This document shows, piece by piece, positions 1 through 6,522 of a DNA stretch of 32,178 nucleotides. Made by a program: the position numbers and the translations under genes. The notes beneath the pieces were generated by a model, which worked only from the letters and a program-made list of their open reading frames with translations, did not search any database and was not told the origin of the DNA. The stretch's first letter is position 1; each line of letters begins with the position of its first letter. Source of the DNA: Fibrobacter sp. (GTDB lineage: Bacteria; Fibrobacterota; Fibrobacteria; Fibrobacterales; Fibrobacteraceae); assembly GCA_024399035.1 (NCBI GenBank), contig JAKSID010000033.1, positions 1 through 32,178 on the forward strand. Direction: 5' to 3'.

Positions 1-43
1 TCCCGAACTCGTGCGTCGCCGCTCTCGTTCGAGGGTGAGGCCA

Positions 44-71
44 ATTATAGAATTTTCCAGAATGTTTGCAA
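44..71 (-). promoter_or_regulatory. Leftward promoter at window edge
   Basis: On the minus strand a -35 box TTGCAA (66-71) is followed after 16 bp by a perfect -10 box TATAAT (44-49). Transcription would start near position 37 and run off the left end. The first transcribed bases (37-1) are GC-rich, unlike the AT-rich sequence to the right, which would fit a structured RNA or a leadered gene outside the window. No gene is visible between this promoter and the end of miaA at 225; that stretch (72-224) holds only A/T tracts and weak inverted repeats. Confidence 0.6.
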
Positions 72-224
72 GGCCTCTTTTTCAAGTTTTTTCTCATTTT
101 TTGCTGTTTTTTGCAAAAAACGAAAAAAAAACGGGTCTTACGCAACGTATCCCACTAGGAGTTCACAATCTATCCACAATTTTTTTCAAATTGCGAACGA
201 AGAAATTCGATAAATCGTTCACTT

Positions 225-1121
225 TTAAGGAGTTACGACGGACACAATCTGCTGGAAGGGGCTGTTTTTAGCCTCCAAATCCACAGAAACGGACTCAACC
301 TGCCATCTGAACCATGTCAGCTGGCGTTTTGCGTAGTTTCGAGTCTTCTTTTTAACTTCATCCACCGTAATTTCAATGTCAGATTGGCTCTGAGCATATA
401 ATAATTCACGATAGCCAAGGCTCTGCCAGGCCGGCGCATCCAAAGGAACGGATTGGGCAAGCGCTTTGACTTCGTCGATCCAGCCATCCTTAATCATTTG
501 ATCTACGCGCTGGTCGATTCTTTTGTACAAATTATCTCGGTTACGTTGTAGCCAGAAAATCGGGAGCTTACCTACCCCACCCTCGCGCTCTTTCTGCAAG
601 TCAGACAGCTTGCGACCTGTGGCTCGATACACCTCGAGAATTCGAGTAATACGTTGTACGTTATTGGGTTCCACCTTGGCCATGGCGTCGGGATCCATAG
701 CGCAGGCTTCCTTATACAAAGTAGCTGCACCAAACGTTGCAATAGTTTGTTCTAAATCCTTACGAATCGTTTCGGGAATCGTAGGAATATTGGGGAGCCC
801 CAGCATCAACGATTGAACATAAAGGCCCGTACCTCCCACAAGGATATAGTTCTTTTGCGGATTGGCCGAAACCAGTTCCTTAACTTGTCTGCAAAACTCC
901 CCAGCGGAGAAAGTTTCCGTAGGTTCAAGAAAATCTACAAGATGATGCTTGACTCGCTGAATACATTCTTGACTGGGCTGAGCCGTACCAATGGAAAATC
1001 CCTTGTAGATCTGACGAGAGTCTACGCCAATGATTTCAGCATTGTAGTGGTCGGCCAGATCCATGGACAAATTGGATTTACCAATTCCCGTGGCACCAAC
1101 CAGGGCAAACAAGATAGGCAT
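225..1121 (-). CDS. miaA: tRNA dimethylallyltransferase MiaA
   Basis: A 298-aa protein that transfers a dimethylallyl group from DMAPP to N6 of A37 in tRNAs reading UNN codons, in the cytosol. The N-terminal P-loop (GATGIGKS, residues 8-15), the DSRQIYKG motif that binds the target adenosine region, and GGTGLYVQSL are all visible, and the length is usual for the family. The frame stays open far upstream, but that extension is antisense to the neighbouring gene and lacks MiaA features, so the ATG at 1121 (MPILFALVGA) is the start. A TACATT box lies exactly six bases before this ATG, so the mRNA may be leaderless. It is divergent from the deacetylase-like gene, with only 30 bp between the start codons. 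Confidence 0.96.
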   Translation of the reverse strand: MPILFALVGATGIGKSNLSMDLADHYNAEIIGVDSRQIYKGFSIGTAQPSQECIQRVKHHLVDFLEPTETFSAGEFCRQVKELVSANPQKNYILVGGTGLYVQSLMLGLPNIPTIPETIRKDLEQTIATFGAATLYKEACAMDPDAMAKVEPNNVQRITRILEVYRATGRKLSDLQKEREGGVGKLPIFWLQRNRDNLYKRIDQRVDQMIKDGWIDEVKALAQSVPLDAPAWQSLGYRELLYAQSQSDIEITVDEVKKKTRNYAKRQLTWFRWQVESVSVDLEAKNSPFQQIVSVVTP

Positions 1122-1127
1122 GCTCCC

Positions 1128-1133
1128 AATGTA
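1128..1133 (-). promoter_or_regulatory. -10 box of miaA (leaderless start)
   Basis: TACATT on the minus strand, separated from the miaA ATG by exactly six bases. A weak -35 (TTCATC, 1151-1156) sits 17 bp upstream, inside the start of the divergent gene. With normal spacing the first transcribed base is the A of the ATG. Confidence 0.45.
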
Positions 1134-1151
1134 GTTATATTTACCTACAAG

Positions 1152-2261
1152 ATGAAGAATTTGAAACACATAATCGCCATTATCATCGTATTGGTTACTA
1201 TCATAGCAACAGTCGTGGTGATTCTCCCTAAGTTTGCAGAATCCGGACTGGTACAAGGTCTTACCCAGAACGAAGAAACACCGGCCGAAGAAGTTGCTGT
1301 AGAAGAAACCGTTGTAGACACGGTTCCGTTCAAGGAAGCCCTGCAGCAGGAACTCCGGGCCGTGAACGCCGATTATTCCAAGAGAAAAAACAAGCATATC
1401 TGGACTCTTGGCCGTGGTCAATCCATCATTACCTACTTGTTGCAAGCCCAGCGTTTCGTTGATAAGAAGGGCGGCAAGGTTTTGTACATGGAAGAACTCC
1501 ATAACACAAAGGTGCTGCAGGCTGCCAACGTGATTATTCTGCAGCCCGACCAGGATACCCTCCATGTAGAATTCCAGGTGTCCGATCGAGTTTTCCGTGA
1601 TGACGCATCTGCAATGGCAGTCGTATTTACAGTAAAGGACTTGCCCCCGGAAATTGTCGAGGAACTGAACAAGTTGGACTACCCCTTTACCCTGGCTATT
1701 CCGCCCTTCGGTGTAAGCAATTATTTCTACCCCAACATGGACAAGATTAATAATGCCGAGTTGGACCTTTGGCTGACCTTGGAATCTGTCAAATTGAACG
1801 CAGCTCACAACAAGCTGAGGCCGCTCCGTATCCACCATACCGAAGAACAAATTGAAGCAGTCATCAACGAAGCCAAGGCATTGATTCCCAGCGCAAAGGG
1901 CGTTGTTTCTCGCGAGGGCGAACAAGCCGTGGAACATGAACATTTGATGCAAGCCATTCTAAAGCCAGCCAAGAAAAACCACCTGTGGTTCGTGGATGCA
2001 ACCATGAACGGCAGGTCCAAGGTTTCTGACGTTTGCAAGAAACTGGAAATCAGCTGCAAGAATTCTACACGCTACAATCCCGACAACAGATCCTTAGATG
2101 ACTATATCAAGCAGCAGCTTCGCGAAGCGCGAAAGAGCGGTTTATCTACCATGGTCATTCCTTTGGAAATGAAAAACTTGAATAAAATCAAGGACCTTGC
2201 AGAAAAAGCAAAGAGCCAGGGAACGAGCTTAGTATATTTATCTAAATTCATGGAGTATTGA
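1152..2261 (+). CDS. Divergent polysaccharide deacetylase-like membrane protein
   Basis: A 369-aa protein with one N-terminal membrane segment (residues 6-25), an acidic linker (about 35-52), and a C-terminal region resembling the divergent polysaccharide deacetylase family (PF04748, YibQ-like): the TLAIPPFGV strand, the LWFVDATMNGRSK segment where the family has F-D-S, and a final helix-strand pair. The usual metal-binding residues seem lost: the D-D motif reads FTVKDLP, no NHMGS is present, and the I-G-H motif reads VIPLE. It is therefore probably non-catalytic, acting in the cell envelope. The start is the ATG at 1152, because upstream in-frame codons overlap miaA. A TATATT box (1136-1141) lies ten bases before the ATG. 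It ends 12 bp before pdxJ and is probably co-transcribed with it. The family call is moderate. Confidence 0.6.
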   Translation: MKNLKHIIAIIIVLVTIIATVVVILPKFAESGLVQGLTQNEETPAEEVAVEETVVDTVPFKEALQQELRAVNADYSKRKNKHIWTLGRGQSIITYLLQAQRFVDKKGGKVLYMEELHNTKVLQAANVIILQPDQDTLHVEFQVSDRVFRDDASAMAVVFTVKDLPPEIVEELNKLDYPFTLAIPPFGVSNYFYPNMDKINNAELDLWLTLESVKLNAAHNKLRPLRIHHTEEQIEAVINEAKALIPSAKGVVSREGEQAVEHEHLMQAILKPAKKNHLWFVDATMNGRSKVSDVCKKLEISCKNSTRYNPDNRSLDDYIKQQLREARKSGLSTMVIPLEMKNLNKIKDLAEKAKSQGTSLVYLSKFMEY

Positions 2262-2273
2262 TAAGGAGCCTGT

Positions 2274-3008
2274 ATGAGCGTAAAACTGGGTTTTAATGTA
2301 GACCATATTGCAACTATCCGCGAAGCACGCAAGGTGTGCGAACCGGATCCCGTAGCAGCAGCAGTCATTGCAGAACTGGCCGGATGCAACAGCATTACCG
2401 TACACCTTCGCGAAGACAAGCGCCACATCCAGGACCGCGACGTAAAACTCCTCCGCGGCACAGTCACCACCAAGATGAACCTTGAAATGGCTCCTTCCCA
2501 GGAAATGGTGCAGATTGCCATTAACAACCAGCCGGACACCGTGACCCTGGTCCCGGAAATCCATACAGAACTTGCAACCGAAGACGGCCTGAACGTGGCA
2601 GCCAAGGCAGCTGACCTGGTCAAGCCGGTGATCACTCTCAAGAGCAACGATATTTCCGTAGGCGTGTTTATCGACCCCGAAACCGAACAGGTGAAGGCCG
2701 CCAAAAAGATCGGTGCAGACTTCGTTGAATTCAACACCAGCAAGTACGCAACCTCCTGCACCCTGGGCAGCAAGGAAGAAATCGAACGCGAAATTTCTGC
2801 ACTGCAGGACATGACCGTTTTGGCCCGTAAGTACGGCCTTCGCGTTAAGGGCGGCCGCGGTTTGAACTACCGCAACGTAGGCGCTATCGCAGCTATCGAA
2901 GGTGTGGAAGAACTGATCGTCGGTCACAGCATTATCAGCCGAGCCGTGATGGTCGGTATGGACCGTGCCATCAAGGATATGGTAGAAGCCATCCGCAACG
3001 CGGACTAA
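2274..3008 (+). CDS. pdxJ: Pyridoxine 5'-phosphate synthase PdxJ (variant active site)
   Basis: A 244-aa TIM-barrel protein that should condense 1-deoxyxylulose 5-phosphate with 3-amino-2-oxopropyl phosphate, the last ring-forming step of DXP-dependent vitamin B6 synthesis. Conserved blocks are FNVDHIATIREAR (residues 7-19), TVHLREDKRHI (with His44) and KMNLEMA (with Glu71). The phosphate-loop region GHSIISRAVM near the C-terminus is also kept. The family motif N-A-G-H-G-L, whose His (His193 in E. coli) is catalytic, reads K-G-G-R-G-L here, so the His is Arg195; E-I-H-T-G-C-Y likewise reads EFNTSKY. The enzyme may use another residue or have changed function. The Shine-Dalgarno site AAGGAG stands seven bases before the ATG. 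It lies 12 bp behind the deacetylase-like gene, probably in one operon. Confidence 0.88.
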   Translation: MSVKLGFNVDHIATIREARKVCEPDPVAAAVIAELAGCNSITVHLREDKRHIQDRDVKLLRGTVTTKMNLEMAPSQEMVQIAINNQPDTVTLVPEIHTELATEDGLNVAAKAADLVKPVITLKSNDISVGVFIDPETEQVKAAKKIGADFVEFNTSKYATSCTLGSKEEIEREISALQDMTVLARKYGLRVKGGRGLNYRNVGAIAAIEGVEELIVGHSIISRAVMVGMDRAIKDMVEAIRNAD

Positions 3009-3025
3009 TACTGGACGCACAGAAA

Positions 3026-3043
3026 GCGCGGGTCAAACCGCGC
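3026..3043. terminator. Hairpin between convergent pdxJ and truA
   Basis: A perfect 6-bp GC stem (GCGCGG, 3026-3031; CCGCGC, 3038-3043) with loop GTCAAA occupies the 37-bp gap between the converging genes. Neither side has a strong T-tract, so termination is inferred from position and stem strength. Confidence 0.5.
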
Positions 3044-3045
3044 AA

Positions 3046-3798
3046 TTAATAGTCCTTATATTCTACGTTCTGTAGAACAAGACCCTGAGGGGGAGCCCAA
3101 GTGCGCTCTCCCTTAAATTTTTTCTCGAAAATCTGGTTGACCGTGCCCAGAGGATAGCGGCCGCGGCCTACGTCGAACAAGGTGCCCACCATAGCTCGGA
3201 CCTGACGGTGCAGAAAACGGTTGCCCTTGATGTGGAACATGCAGCTCCAGTCGTTCAGGCGCTCCAGGCGGAACTCCGTCAGGATGCAGTCCGTGGGCTT
3301 GCCGTCGTTACGAGGAATGCAAAAATCGATAAAGTCGTGATGGCCTAAGAAGGATTCCGCTTCTTTTTCCATGGCGTTAAGATCCAGATGAAGGGATCCG
3401 CATTCCCAGCCAAAATCACGCTGCAGGGCTACAGGCCTTGTGTAAATCGTGTACTGGTAGTAGCGGCAGGTGGCGTCGAAACGGGAGTGGAACTCGGGGT
3501 CGCAAGGTTCCAGGTCGCGGATGCGGACCAGACGCTTGGTAAGGCCGTTAATGGAATTGATGGTCTTTACCACATCCAGTTCGCCATCGTAATCGAAATG
3601 AACGCACTGACCGCGGGCATGAACGCCGGTGTCGGTACGGCCCGAACCCACAATGCGGATGGGCGTGCGAAGTGCGATAGTAAAAGCCTCTTCCAAGGCG
3701 GACTGAACCGTTACAAACTTGGTCTTGCCACCTTCGTTCTGGGCCTGCCAGCCGTAGAAGGCGCTGCCAAGATATTCGCAGCGGAACCTGTAACGCAT
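3046..3798 (-). CDS. truA: tRNA pseudouridine(38-40) synthase TruA
   Basis: A 250-aa cytosolic enzyme that converts uridines 38-40 of the tRNA anticodon arm to pseudouridine. The catalytic aspartate lies in GSGRTDTGVHA (residues 52-62). RFDATCRYYQYTIY and the late motif GNRFLHRQVRAMVGTL are family hallmarks, and the length is normal. The start at 3798 lies only six bases after the stop of the upstream membrane-protein gene, so translation is probably coupled; no convincing Shine-Dalgarno site is seen. Confidence 0.96.
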   Translation of the reverse strand: MRYRFRCEYLGSAFYGWQAQNEGGKTKFVTVQSALEEAFTIALRTPIRIVGSGRTDTGVHARGQCVHFDYDGELDVVKTINSINGLTKRLVRIRDLEPCDPEFHSRFDATCRYYQYTIYTRPVALQRDFGWECGSLHLDLNAMEKEAESFLGHHDFIDFCIPRNDGKPTDCILTEFRLERLNDWSCMFHIKGNRFLHRQVRAMVGTLFDVGRGRYPLGTVNQIFEKKFKGERTWAPPQGLVLQNVEYKDY

Positions 3799-3804
3799 TA
3801 GCGC

Positions 3805-4818
3805 TTAGTCCTGGTTTTCGCGAATGATAGATTCCACCTTATCCTGGGGAAGCTTCATTCGGGAAGCAATAATAGAAGCGGGAACACCGCGGCGGGAAAG
3901 TTGCAGGATCTTATTCTTTTCGGAATTTTCCCTGTCAAAGCGGGTGATTTCCAGAGGGCTGCTGCCTGCGAGACTAGGATCGCCGGTTACGTTATGGCTC
4001 TGGGCACGAAGCCTCATGGTGCGTTCGCGAGAAAGGCCGCGGGGAGCACGCAAAACATCGGACAAGTTCTGCATTGCAGAAGTAATACGTTCCTTGGCAG
4101 TCGGACGGAGCGTGGGTCTGCTTTCGGGAGAGCCCGTAAGAATCTTGTTTTCGGGAACGCCGTTCTCGTCTTCGAAGGCCACCTTCTGTTCGGCGTCAGA
4201 GGGACGATCCGTTGCCTGCTGAGCCATGGTTTCGCGCTTCTGGGCGGCGTATTCCTCGGCGTCGGCAATAATGGAGCGCTTTTGCGGGCGGGGACGGGAA
4301 ACCAAGGTAACAGCATCGTCAAAGCCACCCTTAGGTTCCTTGAAACGTTCAGCAGCCTTGACTGCTTCCATCTTTTGGGTAATAATCACCTGACGGTGCT
4401 TGAGGAGCAAAACCAGCACAACAATGCACAGGATGATAGCAGCGGCACCGCCGACGATCCACAAAATCACATCAGAGGACATGGACTGCTGGGCAGTTGC
4501 GGGAGCGGCCTGTTCACCGGCCTGTTCACCAGCCTGTTCGCCGGACTCAGGAGCAGCATTTTCTTCTGCAGAGGGACCGGAACGCAAAGCAGCCAGGGTT
4601 TCCCATGCCGAAGCCAGTTCAGTACGAATAGCAACCTGAGCGTCAGGATTACCCTGGGCACTCCAAAGTTCAACTTCAAGGGAGTCGATCTTGGCTCTTT
4701 CTGCCAAATAGGCTTCGGAATTAAAAGAGGACCTGGAACCAGAAAAGTCAAGCGCAAGATATGCGACCAAAACGGCAGCCAGCACAAACAATACTGCAGG
4801 AACAACAAATTTCTTCAT
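3805..4818 (-). CDS. Membrane-anchored protein with HTH-like C-terminal motif
   Basis: A 337-aa protein of unknown function. Residues 5-25 form a first hydrophobic segment, followed by an extracytoplasmic stretch with a helical part (about 36-80) and three tandem GEQA units (12-bp DNA repeats near 4508-4545). A second membrane segment follows (about 118-140), then a long polar cytoplasmic region. The last 35 residues (from NKILQLSRRGV) read like the short helix-turn-helix tail found in DUF6115/DUF2802-type proteins, where a small domain recurs as ILxLxRRGxxxxxIAxxLxLxxxxV. Nothing catalytic is recognised. It is the first gene of an operon with truA. A TAAATT box lies nine bases before the ATG, so the leader is very short. 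Confidence 0.75.
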   Translation of the reverse strand: MKKFVVPAVLFVLAAVLVAYLALDFSGSRSSFNSEAYLAERAKIDSLEVELWSAQGNPDAQVAIRTELASAWETLAALRSGPSAEENAAPESGEQAGEQAGEQAAPATAQQSMSSDVILWIVGGAAAIILCIVVLVLLLKHRQVIITQKMEAVKAAERFKEPKGGFDDAVTLVSRPRPQKRSIIADAEEYAAQKRETMAQQATDRPSDAEQKVAFEDENGVPENKILTGSPESRPTLRPTAKERITSAMQNLSDVLRAPRGLSRERTMRLRAQSHNVTGDPSLAGSSPLEITRFDRENSEKNKILQLSRRGVPASIIASRMKLPQDKVESIIRENQD

Positions 4819-4901
4819 ATTAGCCTTAATTTAGCAATTTTTTCCGTTGTTGTGGTCAATGAGAAGTTCACAACACTTGTTTCGGGGTTTTTCAAAAAAA
4901 C

Positions 4902-5003
4902 TTGTCTAGGGGGTGTGCAAATTGATATCTTTGTGTTCAAGAACTCTTTGTTCTCCTCCTAACCCCCAAAAAAACACCCCGACGTAAGCCGGGGTGTTTT
5001 TAT
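4902..5003 (+). ncRNA. Candidate small RNA with its own promoter
   Basis: In the 267-bp gap between two minus-strand genes, the plus strand shows TTGTCT (4902-4907), an 18-bp spacer and TATCTT (4926-4931), then about 60 transcribed bases ending at the hairpin terminator 4971-5000. The predicted RNA begins near 4938, holds a small GAAC/GTTC hairpin, a CTCCTCCT stretch (4953-4960) complementary to Shine-Dalgarno sequences, and C-rich sequence before the terminator. No open reading frame is present. The alternative is that the hairpin only serves as a second terminator for the minus-strand gene ending at 5086. Confidence 0.35.
4971..5000. terminator. Bidirectional hairpin terminator
   Basis: An 11-bp stem (AAAACACCCCG, 4971-4981; CGGGGTGTTTT, 4990-5000) with an 8-base loop. 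It is flanked by T-runs on both strands: five T on plus, seven on minus. It could end a plus-strand small RNA or act as the second terminator of the minus-strand GGDEF gene. Confidence 0.8.
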
Positions 5004-5043
5004 TTACGATCTACAAAAGAGTCAAAGGACGCGCTGGTACAAA

Positions 5044-5067
5044 AAAAGCTCCCCGTAGGGAGCTTTT
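5044..5067 (-). terminator. Terminator of the GAF/GGDEF gene
   Basis: A 10-bp perfect stem (AAAAGCTCCC, 5044-5053; GGGAGCTTTT, 5058-5067) with loop CGTA starts 18 bases past the stop of the minus-strand gene and runs into seven T on that strand. Confidence 0.85.
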
Positions 5068-5085
5068 ATAATATGTTGTTCGCAA

Positions 5086-6435
5086 CTACTGCTTGACCAA
5101 GGCGTCGGCCAGCACCACTCGGTTGCAACCCAAGCGGATGGCGTACTTCATGGAGGCGTGAGCCGCATAGAAGAGCGACGGAGCATCTACGGCGTGAACC
5201 GGCATTACAGAAACACCCAGGCTCAAGGTGGTAGACAGAATACCATCGCCATAGGCAATTTGGAGCTGAGCAATCTCGTTGCGGATCTTTTCGGCACGCT
5301 GGCGGGTAATCTGCAGGTCTGCGCCCGGCAGGATAATGCAGAACACTTCGCCATCGTAGCGGCAAGGAATATCTTCGTTGCGGATATAGCCCGGCAGGCG
5401 CTGGCCAAGTTCCCAAAGGAGCTGATCCACGGCATGGCGGCCGCGGGCACGCTTGATTTCCTGGGCGGCATCCGGATAAATCATAATGACACCGATAGGA
5501 TTCTTGTGACGAACTGCGGAGAACACTTCGCGAGTCAAGGATTCCTCGGCATAGCGGCGATTGAACAGACCGGTCAGGGAATCGCGGATGCTGTTCTGTT
5601 CAAAGCGCATATTCAAGTTCTGGTTTGCAATGTACAAGCCAAAGGTCGTCGCAAGGACGCTCACCTTTTCCAGCCAGTCTTCCTTGGATTCATTATCCGG
5701 CAGGACATCGGTCTGGATAGAGAAAATACCGAAATGTTCATCGATTCCCTCGATAGGAGAGCAGAAAGAAATGCCCTTGGGATGGTGATGCAAATGGGTG
5801 CAGCCACCCTTTAGATCCGGGTTGGAGTAGTCAGAAACAACAATATCACCGGAATTGAAGCTTGCACATTCACCCGGACGGATTACATCGTCGCTAATAA
5901 CCTTGTCGCCAAAGGAGATAATCTTGTGAAGATCGGTCTGGGAACCGGCATACATATAGAGAATACCGGAAGCGTTGGCGAACAATTTCGGAAGCAGAGC
6001 TTCCATGGTCTTGAGAACTTCGGGGAACGGACGATTCTTGAGAACGCTCTTGGCGTAAGCCTTCCATTCTTCCATGGGGAACTCGGCCTTGACCATTGCA
6101 GGAGCCATTTTTTCGAGGGCTTCCTTGGCGGACATAGCGCCCTTGGGCAGTTCAGGCTCTGCCACAGGAGCAATGGGTTCCTGGATCACAGGGTTGCTGG
6201 AGGTAATCTCCATCTTGGAAGCCTTAAGTTCGTTCAGGGTTTCGTCAAATTCGATCTGCTTATTTTCGATCTTACGTTTGCAGGCAGAATAAAGGACGAA
6301 GCCAAGGACAACGCCCCAGGCGCCAACAAAAATAAACTTGCCGCTAAGGGTGATTGTCGTCTCGGGAACAAAGAAAGCAACGGCAACACCGGATACGAAA
6401 GCAATAAGCCAAAGAATAAAAGAAAAAATCGTCAT
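5086..6435 (-). CDS. Membrane GAF/GGDEF protein with degenerate signature
   Basis: A 449-aa protein. Two membrane segments (residues 2-24 and 31-52) are followed by a coiled linker, a GAF-like sensory region (about 125-280) and a GGDEF fold opening with RDSLTGLFNRRYAEESL (about 283). The catalytic signature G-G-D/E-E-F reads DGEVF (about 362-366): the first Gly and the essential second acidic residue are missing. The K-x-x-N-D-x-x-G-H region is also disturbed (EIKRARGRHAVDQLL). It is therefore unlikely to make cyclic di-GMP and may instead bind nucleotide or act as a signalling scaffold. A TAGATT box ends exactly six bases before the ATG, implying a leaderless mRNA. It is divergent from the radical SAM gene and ends at a strong terminator. 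Confidence 0.85.
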   Translation of the reverse strand: MTIFSFILWLIAFVSGVAVAFFVPETTITLSGKFIFVGAWGVVLGFVLYSACKRKIENKQIEFDETLNELKASKMEITSSNPVIQEPIAPVAEPELPKGAMSAKEALEKMAPAMVKAEFPMEEWKAYAKSVLKNRPFPEVLKTMEALLPKLFANASGILYMYAGSQTDLHKIISFGDKVISDDVIRPGECASFNSGDIVVSDYSNPDLKGGCTHLHHHPKGISFCSPIEGIDEHFGIFSIQTDVLPDNESKEDWLEKVSVLATTFGLYIANQNLNMRFEQNSIRDSLTGLFNRRYAEESLTREVFSAVRHKNPIGVIMIYPDAAQEIKRARGRHAVDQLLWELGQRLPGYIRNEDIPCRYDGEVFCIILPGADLQITRQRAEKIRNEIAQLQIAYGDGILSTTLSLGVSVMPVHAVDAPSLFYAAHASMKYAIRLGCNRVVLADALVKQ

Positions 6436-6441
6436 GCCGAT

Positions 6442-6447
6442 AATCTA
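6442..6447 (-). promoter_or_regulatory. -10 box of the GGDEF gene (leaderless start)
   Basis: TAGATT on the minus strand, six bases before the ATG at 6435. No good -35 box is visible at 16-19 bp spacing. Confidence 0.4.
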
Positions 6448-6522
6448 CTTATTTCTACGGAAAGTGGCTGAAAAAATTTGTTTAAAACAGCCCTTTACGC
6501 GGATTATTCTAAATTTAGGCCT

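Noticed and set aside
171..180. DnaA-box-like CTATCCACA near the miaA end, suggesting an origin
   Set aside because: A single copy with one mismatch, no cluster of boxes and no dnaA, dnaN or gidA genes nearby.
1122..1952. N-terminal extension of MiaA of about 277 residues
   Set aside because: It is antisense to the deacetylase-like gene, has no MiaA homology, and a good start with a -10 box exists at 1121.
6478..6522. Upstream ATG for the radical SAM protein, adding 15 residues
   Set aside because: The extra residues lack family similarity and the TAAATT box lies between the two ATGs, so the shorter form is expected.
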